Part shown: positions 7,611-13,392 of the stretch, piece by piece
Layout of the letters: the number at the start of each line of letters is the position of its first letter
Position numbering within the stretch: position 1 is the first letter of the stretch
NCBI GenBank assembly: GCA_017424205.1
Contig: JAFPAS010000204.1
Location: 1 to 13,392 of the forward strand
Direction: 5' to 3'
Source of the DNA: Prevotella sp.
Lineage (GTDB): Bacteria > Bacteroidota > Bacteroidia > Bacteroidales > Bacteroidaceae
Length of the DNA stretch: 13,392 nt
Made by a program: the position numbers and the translations under genes
The notes under the pieces: generated by a model
Databases searched by the model: none
What the model saw: the letters and a program-made list of their open reading frames with translations, nothing else
What the model was told of the DNA's origin: nothing

Positions 7611-8712
7611 TTCTGCGTGGTTTCTTTTTCTTTTTCTTTATCGCCTTGTCGAATCGTGTAATGTCTTCGCTTTCTATGAGGTCTTGCGGCTGCTTGTCTT
7701 TTGGCTCTGTTTCTTCGTTGTTCAGTTCTGCAGGTTTTTCTCCTCGTTTGTTCATTTCGATTATTTCGTTCGCACGTTCAGGCGAAATTGTCTCAAGGTT
7801 TGCTGCGAGGCGTTTGTCTGTAGAATATGTTATGATGCCTGCGAGTATATCCTGCTTGAAGAAGTAGTAATCGCTGTCCTGAGTCTGCAAGACGATGTCG
7901 TGCGGTGGAAATTTCTTTCCAGCCTCAAGATATGTATCAACTTCGTAGTTCAGACAGCATTTCAGTTTAGCGCACATTCCTGCCAGTTTCTGTGGATTGA
8001 GTGATATGTCCTGGAATCTTGCAGCATTGGTTGATACGCTTGAGAAAGCTTTCATCCATGTAGCGCAGCATAGCTCTCTTCCGCATGGTCCGGTTCCTCC
8101 TATTCGTCCTGCTTCCTGTCTTGCACCGATTTGTTTCATTTCGATTCTTACATGGAAGACATCGGCCAGGACTTTTATGAGTTGTCTGAAGTCTACACGC
8201 TCATCAGCTATGTAATAGAAAATTGCTTTGTTTCCATCGCCTTGATATTCCACATCACCAATTTTCATTTGCAGTCCGAGGTCTTTAGCTATCTGCCTGC
8301 TCTGTATCATGGTGGCATGTTCTCGAGCTTTTGCCTCCTCCCATGTTGCGATGTCCTGCTCTTTTGCTATGCGATATATACGCTTTATGTCGTCGAGCGA
8401 CTTAAGGTTAGCTTTTTTGACTTGCAGGTTGACGAGCTGTCCCGTTAGTGTCACGACACCGATATCGTGTCCTGGAGTGGATTCTACTGCTACGATATCA
8501 CCTTTCTTTAAGTCAAGTCCGTTTACGTTATGGTAGTAGCCCTTTCTGGTGTTCTTGAATTGCACCTCTACAAGGTCTGTAGAACTGTCGTTTCCAGGTA
8601 TGTCGGCCAACCAGTCATATGTATTGAGCTGATGGTCCTGTCTGCCGCATCCTTTGTGGCAGAGTCCGCGTGAGTCAGCTCCAGAAATATATTTTAGATT
8701 GTCGTATTTCAA
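7555..8712 (-). CDS. ricT: PSP1-domain iron-sulfur protein RicT (YaaT family)
   Basis: RicT/YaaT-family protein, 385 residues. In Bacillus the homologue is part of the RicA/RicF/RicT complex, which carries Fe-S clusters and affects RNA maturation and development; its role in Bacteroidetes is not established. The PSP1 domain spans about 110-200. Cysteines cluster at 18 and 22 (CHKGC), 210/215/216 (GPCGRELCC), and 247/252/253 (CAKLKCC). The C-terminal tail (about 325-385) is charged and low-complexity, with a run of lysines (359-364), and overlaps gldH. The start seems to be TTG at 8712: the frame is open back to a stop near 8746 but offers no ATG or GTG. The conserved residues CHKGC and QLNTYDWL lie just after this start, so a later start is unlikely. 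Confidence 0.9.
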   Translation of the reverse strand: MKYDNLKYISGADSRGLCHKGCGRQDHQLNTYDWLADIPGNDSSTDLVEVQFKNTRKGYYHNVNGLDLKKGDIVAVESTPGHDIGVVTLTGQLVNLQVKKANLKSLDDIKRIYRIAKEQDIATWEEAKAREHATMIQSRQIAKDLGLQMKIGDVEYQGDGNKAIFYYIADERVDFRQLIKVLADVFHVRIEMKQIGARQEAGRIGGTGPCGRELCCATWMKAFSSVSTNAARFQDISLNPQKLAGMCAKLKCCLNYEVDTYLEAGKKFPPHDIVLQTQDSDYYFFKQDILAGIITYSTDKRLAANLETISPERANEIIEMNKRGEKPAELNNEETEPKDKQPQDLIESEDITRFDKAIKKKKKKPRRNEKGIRNNSAADSNNGKQ

Positions 8713-8771
8713 TGTGTTGGATTTTATATTGTGTGTATAGAGTCGCTATTTGTTCTATTCTCAGCGGAATG

Positions 8772-10007
8772 CTATTTTTTTATAGCTCGCTTGTTTCTTT
8801 GGATAAGTACTGTAAGGCGTAAGGCCGTATCAAAAAATACCACTTTCTGATATGTGTTCTGCGAGATGTCTCTCAGTGCTAGTTCCAGCAGCTCATTTAT
8901 CTCTATGATATTTATCTCGTTGACAAACTGTCCAAACTTCTTTATGAACTCCTCTTCCTCGACAGTCATATATGATAGAGCAGGCTCTTTGAAGTTTGAA
9001 ATGAAAGCCTCTCTGACCATTCGCATGAAATATTGCAGCATTCTTTTCTGCTGCTCTCTGCCAAATGCCGCAACAGTGTCGCTCCATTTCTTCATGCCTC
9101 TGACATCGCTGGTGTATGCCTGTCTCATTATCATGATGAAGAGGTCGAGAAACATTTTCTGCTCAGACTCAGGCTTCAGCATCTCCACTGCGTTATTCCA
9201 GTTGCCTTCTGCTGCGCGTGCTATTTTGAGAGCCATGCTGCTGTCTATTCCCTGCTGTTCTGTGAGAGCGGCCTGTAATGCCTCTTGTGATATTCTTGGT
9301 ATGTCTATGCGTTGTACCCTGCTTCGTATTGTCTCAAGCAGAAGTTCAGGACGTTCCACTACAAGAATGAATATAGTGTCATCACTGGGCTCCTCTAAAG
9401 TCTTCAGAAATTTGTTGGCGCTACTCTCGTTCATCAGCTCCGCCAGCCAAATTATGCCCACCTTGTATCCACCCTGGCTTGATTTTATTGCAGTTTTTCG
9501 TGTCAGTGCGTCACTCTCGCCAGCCGTGATGATAGCCTGCTGTGTTGTTGCACCCATCTGTTCCATCCATTGCTCTAAGCTAATGTACGGTCCCTCACGG
9601 TTGATGAGTTCGTTCCAGTTGCTTATGAAATCATCGCTTACAGGTTTGTGCTCAGTAGACATCGATGGCAGCTTAACCGTTGGAAAGGAGAAATGTAAGT
9701 CAGGATGATGCCATTGCTTGAGCATTGCACACTGTGGACACACTCCGCATGGGTCGCCGCATTGCGATGCGGCAGAGTTGCTGTCATCTTCTTCACCAAA
9801 CATCCCAAGTGAAGTGGTTGTTGCAGCCTTCTTTCTTCCGTTGGAGTTCTGGCAAAGAAGAGCCGATGCTAATGCCATAGCAAGAGCAAGCGCCCCATGT
9901 CCGGTATTACCGCATAACATGAGTGCATGAGGCATACGTCCGCTGCAGACCATGGCTTTCAGACGGTCAGTCACCTCCTCTTGTCCTATGACTTCATTCC
10001 ACTTCAT
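8772..10007 (-). CDS. holB: DNA polymerase III clamp-loader subunit delta' (HolB)
   Basis: AAA+-family delta' subunit, 411 residues, part of the clamp loader that places the beta sliding clamp on DNA. Visible: MKWNEVIGQEEV start; a degenerate Walker A, GNTGHGALALA (33-43), in which the usual Lys is Ala39, as expected for a subunit that does not hydrolyse ATP; a zinc module with Cys83, Cys87, Cys90 and Cys93; and ESSANKFLKTLEEP (194-207). The sensor/arginine-finger motif usually SRC reads SRV (229-231). I chose the ATG at 10007 rather than the TTG one codon upstream. It is the first gene of the cluster, with a good promoter about 36 bp upstream and a 59-bp gap to ricT. DnaX-type subunits are excluded by the lost Walker lysine. 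Confidence 0.93.
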   Translation of the reverse strand: MKWNEVIGQEEVTDRLKAMVCSGRMPHALMLCGNTGHGALALAMALASALLCQNSNGRKKAATTTSLGMFGEEDDSNSAASQCGDPCGVCPQCAMLKQWHHPDLHFSFPTVKLPSMSTEHKPVSDDFISNWNELINREGPYISLEQWMEQMGATTQQAIITAGESDALTRKTAIKSSQGGYKVGIIWLAELMNESSANKFLKTLEEPSDDTIFILVVERPELLLETIRSRVQRIDIPRISQEALQAALTEQQGIDSSMALKIARAAEGNWNNAVEMLKPESEQKMFLDLFIMIMRQAYTSDVRGMKKWSDTVAAFGREQQKRMLQYFMRMVREAFISNFKEPALSYMTVEEEEFIKKFGQFVNEINIIEINELLELALRDISQNTYQKVVFFDTALRLTVLIQRNKRAIKK

Positions 10008-10042
10008 CAAATTAACCGTTCGGTATGGCGCATATTACGATG

Positions 10043-10050
10043 CAAAGTTA
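10043..10050 (-). promoter_or_regulatory. Bacteroidetes -7 element upstream of holB
   Basis: On the minus strand TAACTTTG matches the Bacteroidetes primary-sigma -7 consensus TAnnTTTG exactly. It lies 35 nt ahead of the holB ATG at 10007, and transcription would start around 10036. The matching -33 region (about 10071-10075) is AT-rich and only weakly TTTG-like. It is the best candidate for driving the nine-gene cluster; I found no comparable element in the short gaps between its genes. Confidence 0.75.
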
Positions 10051-10080
10051 CATATATTTTTCGATATTCACACATATATA

Positions 10081-10197
10081 TAAGAAAAACTTATTTTTTT
10101 TAACCAAAGTCAAGTCCGTCTGCGTAGGTGGAAGGTGGTGCCGAAGAAGTGATGGTGTATTGTAACAGTAAAATTTTGGGGCGTAGGAGGGTTTTGT
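10081..10197. other. Intergenic sequence between fba operon and holB
   Basis: Together with the holB promoter and the palindrome at 10198-10254 this belongs to a 315-bp gene-free stretch (10008-10322). It starts AT-rich (10060-10105) and becomes GC-richer and G-rich on the plus strand. The word GCGTAGG occurs twice (about 10121 and 10181). I see no gene, RNA gene or repeat family that I recognise. Confidence 0.4.
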
Positions 10198-10254
10198 AAA
10201 CAGCAGAAGGGAACAGCATGACGCTAAGTGCCATGCAACTCCCTTCTGCTGTTT
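10198..10254 (-). terminator. Long palindrome, likely end of the fba operon
   Basis: Perfect 15-bp arms at 10198-10212 (AAACAGCAGAAGGGA) and 10240-10254 enclose a 27-nt loop. The loop itself holds a second stem, GCATG (10216-10220) with CATGC (10232-10236). It lies 68 nt beyond the stop of the small secreted protein. Neither strand has a proper T-run after the stem: the minus side continues as ACAAAACCC. It is probably a terminator or 3'-end-protecting structure for the fba transcript. A short mobile palindrome is an alternative. Confidence 0.6.
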
Positions 10255-10322
10255 GTGTATACGTATGTTGTGAGTTTTTGGACGTATGTGTGTGGAATGT
10301 TGTTCAGCGTTGACATTTAAGA

Positions 10323-10730
10323 CTATTTGCTAAAGCCTTCAATCCATCCCTGTATTTTTTTGCCAGTACGTTTCATGCTTTTCTTCGCCTTTTTTCCTGC
10401 TTCATTCAGCGTTTCGCCCATATCCTCTAGCTGAAGCGTGGTAATATGCTTGTTGAATTGCCCTTTTAGTTTGTAGTATCGTTTAGCTTGTTCGTCAGTA
10501 AATGTGTCGCTATACAGTTTCCTGTATTCCTTTCTTAGCTTTTTACGTTCTTTGCGCCATGTTTTTATGCTATCTTCTGGCACCTCTTCCATTTTGTCGA
10601 TTATTGACATTCGGTTTATGAGGCTTTCAAACTGGTTGAGAAAGCGTTCGTTGTTGTTCTTCTCCACACTTTGTGAAAAAGAAGTGGCAGCCATCATAAA
10701 GAAGACTGCCACAACTGTTATTATTCTCAT
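10323..10730 (-). CDS. Small secreted basic protein, function unknown
   Basis: I cannot assign a function. The protein is 135 residues when started at the ATG at 10730, which gives a clean signal peptide (MRIITVVAVFFMMAATSFS, cleavage near residue 19-20). A frame extension to 10763 would overlap fba and would spoil the signal peptide, so it is rejected. The mature part is highly charged: a helical stretch likely to form a coiled coil (about 22-95, with KTWRKERKKLRKEYRKLY in the middle) and a lysine-rich C-terminal amphipathic region (about 108-135, KKAKKSMKRTGKKIQGW). There is no lipobox Cys and no cysteine at all. It begins 4 nt after the fba stop, so it is almost certainly co-transcribed with fba. 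Confidence 0.8.
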   Translation of the reverse strand: MRIITVVAVFFMMAATSFSQSVEKNNNERFLNQFESLINRMSIIDKMEEVPEDSIKTWRKERKKLRKEYRKLYSDTFTDEQAKRYYKLKGQFNKHITTLQLEDMGETLNEAGKKAKKSMKRTGKKIQGWIEGFSK

Positions 10731-10734
10731 TATC

Positions 10735-11730
10735 TTAGAGTTTGTCGTTTGATCCAAGCACATTGAGAATTTTGTGCATATACATTTTCTTCATGCTCTC
10801 GCGTGCTGGAGTGAGATACTGGCGAGGGTCGAAATGTCCTGGGTTTTCAGCGAGGTACTTGCGAACTGCTGCAGTCATTGCGAGACGAGAGTCAGAATCG
10901 ATATTGATTTTGCATACAGCAGACTTAGAAGCTTCGCGGAGCTGCTCCTCTGGTATACCGATAGCGTCAGGCAATTTGCCACCGTACTGATTGATTGTGT
11001 CTACCTCGTCCTGTGGTACAGAAGAAGAACCGTGGAGAACGATAGGGAATCCTGGCAGCTGCTCTTCGATAGCCTTCAGTACGTTGAAAGCGAGAGGAGG
11101 AGGAACGAGCTTACCCTCAGCATTGCGTGTGCACTGTGCAGGTGTGAACTTGTATGCACCATGTGATGTGCCGATTGAGATAGCCAGTGAGTCGCATCCT
11201 GTACGTGTAGCGAAATCAACAACCTCTTCTGGTTTTGTGTAGTGTGACTCCTCTGCTACAACGTCGTCTTCAACGCCAGCGAGCACGCCAAGCTCAGCCT
11301 CTACAGTAACATCGTACTGGTGAGCATATTCTACAACCTTCTTTGTGAGGGCGATGTTCTCTTCGTATGGCAGGTGTGAGCCGTCAATCATAACAGATGA
11401 GAAGCCGCTGTCGATACAATCCTTACATGTCTCGAAGCTGTCTCCGTGGTCGAGGTGAAGAACAATCTGAGGATTCTCGCATCCGAGTTCCTTAGCATAT
11501 GCTACTGCTCCCTCAGCCATGTAGCGGAGGATAGTTGCGCTGGCATACTTGCGTGCACCCTTTGAAACCTGCATGATGACAGGTGATTTTGTCTCTACTG
11601 CAGCCTGTACGATAGCCTGCATCTGTTCCATTGTGTTGAAGTTGAATGCAGGTATAGCGTATCCGCCGTCAACAGCCTTCTTAAACATGTCGCGTGTGTT
11701 TACAAGGCCCAATTCTTTGTAATTTACCAT
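10735..11730 (-). CDS. fba: Class II fructose-1,6-bisphosphate aldolase
   Basis: Zinc-dependent aldolase, 331 residues, which reversibly cleaves fructose-1,6-bisphosphate to glyceraldehyde-3-phosphate and dihydroxyacetone phosphate in the cytoplasm. Visible signature: LHLDHGDSFE (91-100) with catalytic Asp94 and zinc ligand His95; VEAELGVLAGVEDD (143-156) with Glu146; GTSHGAYKF (187-195) with zinc ligand His190; LHGSSSVP (232-239) with zinc ligand His233; and NIDSDSR (276-282), the NxDxD substrate-binding motif. The full set of catalytic residues is present. ATG at 11730. It is followed 4 nt later by the small secreted protein gene and preceded by its own promoter (11775-11806). Tagatose-bisphosphate aldolase is related, but the overall pattern fits FBP aldolase better. 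Confidence 0.95.
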   Translation of the reverse strand: MVNYKELGLVNTRDMFKKAVDGGYAIPAFNFNTMEQMQAIVQAAVETKSPVIMQVSKGARKYASATILRYMAEGAVAYAKELGCENPQIVLHLDHGDSFETCKDCIDSGFSSVMIDGSHLPYEENIALTKKVVEYAHQYDVTVEAELGVLAGVEDDVVAEESHYTKPEEVVDFATRTGCDSLAISIGTSHGAYKFTPAQCTRNAEGKLVPPPLAFNVLKAIEEQLPGFPIVLHGSSSVPQDEVDTINQYGGKLPDAIGIPEEQLREASKSAVCKINIDSDSRLAMTAAVRKYLAENPGHFDPRQYLTPARESMKKMYMHKILNVLGSNDKL

Positions 11731-11774
11731 TTTAGTAAGTTATTAAGTTATATGATGTTATTCTAATTGCATCG

Positions 11775-11806
11775 CAAAATTATAAATTTTTCTCTGTTGT
11801 GCCAAA
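11775..11806 (-). promoter_or_regulatory. Bacteroidetes promoter of the fba operon
   Basis: On the minus strand TTTG (11806-11803), a 20-nt spacer, then TAATTTTG (11782-11775) match the Bacteroidetes consensus TTTG-N19/21-TAnnTTTG exactly. Transcription would begin around 11768, giving a leader of about 38 nt before the fba ATG. The leader is AT-rich with no clear Shine-Dalgarno sequence. Confidence 0.85.
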
Positions 11807-11852
11807 TAGTTAAAGAGAAATTTCACAAAATTGCATTAAAAAATGTTTTATG

Positions 11853-11884
11853 TTTGGTTATTTCGGTTTTTTTTAGTTATTTTG
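11853..11884 (+). promoter_or_regulatory. Promoter of maeB, divergent from fba
   Basis: TTTG (11853-11856), a 20-nt spacer and TTATTTTG (11877-11884) match the Bacteroidetes promoter pattern, with one mismatch in the -7 element (TT instead of TA). The expected start near 11891 gives a leader of about 47 nt to the ATG at 11938. Its -33 box is 46 bp from that of fba, so one regulator could affect both. Confidence 0.7.
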
Positions 11885-11937
11885 CAACCAATTTTTAAGG
11901 AAAACAAGAAGATTGTAAAATCAAACACACAAACATT

Positions 11938-13392
11938 ATGGTACACATTTCTAAAGAGGCCGCTCTTGAATATCATGAAGCAGGCCGCCCTGGTAAGATT
12001 GAAGTAGTACCTACCAAGGCTTATCGAACACAAACTGACCTTTCACTTGCTTACTCTCCAGGAGTGGCTTATCCTTGTCTGGAAATTCAGGATAACCCAG
12101 ACGCAGCTTATAAGTATACAGACAAGGGTAATCTTGTTGCTGTCATCTCTAACGGAACGGCAGTTCTCGGTCTTGGCGATATTGGCGCCATGTCGGGCAA
12201 GCCAGTAATGGAAGGCAAGGGACTCCTATTTAAAATATATGGTGGGATTGATGTTTTCGATATTGAGGTAGCAGAGAAAGATCCAGAGAAGTTCTGCGAG
12301 GCAGTAGAGAAGATTGCTCCGACATTTGGTGGAATCAATCTTGAGGACATCAAGGCACCGCAATGCTTCTATATAGAAGAACGCCTGAAGCGCACACTCG
12401 ACATTCCTGTAATGCACGATGACCAGCATGGCACGACAATCATTTCGTCTGCCGGACTTATCAATGCTTTGGAAGTTAACGGCAAGAAAATAGAGGATGT
12501 CAAGATTGTTGTCAATGGAGCGGGAGCTGCAGCCATATCATGCACGAAGCTTTATATGGCCCTTGGTGCACGCAAGGAGAATATCGTGATGCTCGATTCA
12601 AAGGGTGTTATCACATCTGATCGTGAAAATCTCACTCCAGAAAAACAACTCTTTGCTACCGACCGCCGCGACGTACATACGCTTGAAGAAGCTATGCGTG
12701 GTGCAGATGTCTTCCTTGGTCTTTCAAAAGGAAATGTTGTAAGCCAGGATATGATACGCTCTATGGCTGACCAGCCTATTGTTTTCGCTCTTGCTAATCC
12801 GGCTCCAGAAATTACTTACGAAGATGCAATGGCAAGCCGTCCTGATGTATTGATGTCGACGGGCCGTTCTGACTATCCTAATCAGATTAACAACGTAATA
12901 GGTTTCCCGTATATTTTCCGTGGAGCGCTTGATGTGCATGCAAAGGCCATCAATGAGGAGATGAAGCTCGCAGCAGTGCATGCCATAGCTGATTTGGCTA
13001 AGCAGCCAGTGCCAGACGTGGTGAATGATGTTTATAAGGTAAACAACCTCACTTTCGGTCCAGCATACTTTATTCCGAAACCAGTTGACCCACGTCTTAT
13101 CACAGAAGTTTCTGCAGCTGTTGCCAAGGCAGCGATAGAGTCGGGCGTAGCACGTCGCACCATAACAGACTGGAATGAGTATAAGAAGAATCTTCGTCTC
13201 AGAATGGGACATGAGACCAGCGTGACTCAGTCTCTTTATGATACAGCGCGCAAGCATCCGCAGCGAGTGGTGTTTGCAGAAGGACTTCATCCTACAATGA
13301 TTAAGGCAGCAGTGCAGTCAAGACAGGAGGGGCTTTGTTTGCCAATTCTGCTCGGTAATGAGGAGATGATAGCAAAGAAAGCGAAGGAGCTC
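11938..13392 (+). CDS. maeB: NADP-type malic enzyme with PTA-like domain, partial
   Basis: The reading frame runs from ATG 11938 to the window edge with 485 codons and no stop, so the 3' end is missing; the full MaeB type is usually about 750-770 residues. It oxidatively decarboxylates malate to pyruvate, normally with NADP. The malic N-terminal domain shows SLAYSPGVA (36-44, Tyr39), MEGKG (91-95, Lys94), [10 protein letters not shown] (135-144) and HDDQHGT (160-166, metal-binding acids Glu136, Asp137, Asp162). The NAD(P)-binding domain begins with [10 protein letters not shown] (190-199). From about residue 430 the phosphotransacetylase-like domain begins ([19 protein letters not shown], 438-456); in MaeB this part is thought to be regulatory rather than catalytic. 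It is divergent from fba. I checked the frame line by line and found no frameshift. Confidence 0.94.
   Translation, partial: MVHISKEAALEYHEAGRPGKIEVVPTKAYRTQTDLSLAYSPGVAYPCLEIQDNPDAAYKYTDKGNLVAVISNGTAVLGLGDIGAMSGKPVMEGKGLLFKIYGGIDVFDIEVAEKDPEKFCEAVEKIAPTFGGINLEDIKAPQCFYIEERLKRTLDIPVMHDDQHGTTIISSAGLINALEVNGKKIEDVKIVVNGAGAAAISCTKLYMALGARKENIVMLDSKGVITSDRENLTPEKQLFATDRRDVHTLEEAMRGADVFLGLSKGNVVSQDMIRSMADQPIVFALANPAPEITYEDAMASRPDVLMSTGRSDYPNQINNVIGFPYIFRGALDVHAKAINEEMKLAAVHAIADLAKQPVPDVVNDVYKVNNLTFGPAYFIPKPVDPRLITEVSAAVAKAAIESGVARRTITDWNEYKKNLRLRMGHETSVTQSLYDTARKHPQRVVFAEGLHPTMIKAAVQSRQEGLCLPILLGNEEMIAKKAKEL

Noticed and set aside
7387..8004. 205-codon plus-strand open frame spanning gldH and ricT
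   Set aside because: It is antisense to two supported genes and shows only Phe/Cys/Val-rich composition, no motif.
8854..9708. 284-codon open frame on the plus strand, opposite holB
   Set aside because: It lies entirely antisense to holB and its translation is dominated by Ser/Cys/Met repeats typical of antisense to a real gene.
10008..10010. TTG start for holB one codon upstream of the ATG
   Set aside because: An ATG follows directly and gives the conserved MKWNEVIGQ start, so the extra codon is not needed.
10731..10763. Upstream extension of the small secreted protein by 11 residues
   Set aside because: It would overlap fba and put a charged stretch before the signal peptide; the ATG at 10730 gives a normal signal sequence.
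12724..13290. 188-codon open frame on the minus strand, opposite maeB
   Set aside because: It is antisense to a complete, motif-bearing maeB frame; its product is rich in His/Cys/Arg in the manner of a shadow frame.
1..13392. Search for defence systems, mobile elements, CRISPR arrays, riboswitches, tRNA and rRNA
   Set aside because: All coding sequence except one small secreted protein fits known housekeeping families in a familiar order, and no arrays, transposases or structured RNA genes were recognised.

Overview
The window looks like a chromosomal core region of a Bacteroidales bacterium, most likely Prevotella or a close relative. Four things point there. The gene order holB–ricT–gldH–purH–mreBCD–mrdA–rodA is, from memory, the order typical of Bacteroides/Prevotella. 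GldH is a Bacteroidetes-specific lipoprotein. The promoters match the Bacteroidetes pattern (TTTG, about 20 bp, TAnnTTTG). I see no clear Shine-Dalgarno sequences ahead of the starts. There are no rRNA or tRNA genes, insertion sequences, phage genes or CRISPR arrays, and I did not find an undescribed defence or mobile system.

Layout. Positions 1-217 hold nothing I can recognise. From 10050 down to about 218 the minus strand carries one long co-directional cluster of nine genes: holB (clamp-loader delta'), ricT (PSP1/YaaT-type iron-sulfur protein), gldH (lipoprotein), a short purH (IMP cyclohydrolase domain only), mreB, mreC, mreD, mrdA (PBP2) and rodA. It begins at a good Bacteroidetes promoter (10043-10050) and ends at a textbook intrinsic terminator (218-275). 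A second hairpin lies between mreB and mreC. The last five genes encode the elongasome. MreB filaments, linked through MreC/MreD, direct the RodA glycosyltransferase and the PBP2 transpeptidase, which build side-wall peptidoglycan.

Upstream, also on the minus strand, is a two-gene unit: fba (class II fructose-bisphosphate aldolase) followed after 4 nt by a small exported basic protein of unknown function. It has its own near-consensus promoter and ends before a 57-nt palindrome at 10198-10254. On the plus strand, diverging from fba, starts maeB. This is a malic enzyme fused to a phosphotransacetylase-like domain; it has no stop codon before the window ends and is therefore partial. The fba/maeB intergenic region (11731-11937) holds both promoters and separates a glycolysis/gluconeogenesis gene from a malate/pyruvate gene.

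Main points for a second look: the purH gene has no transformylase domain; mrdA and ricT both appear to start at TTG with no in-frame ATG nearby; ricT and gldH overlap by 56 nt; a U-tract-less hairpin separates mreB from mreC; and an unrecognised secreted protein is tightly coupled to fba.
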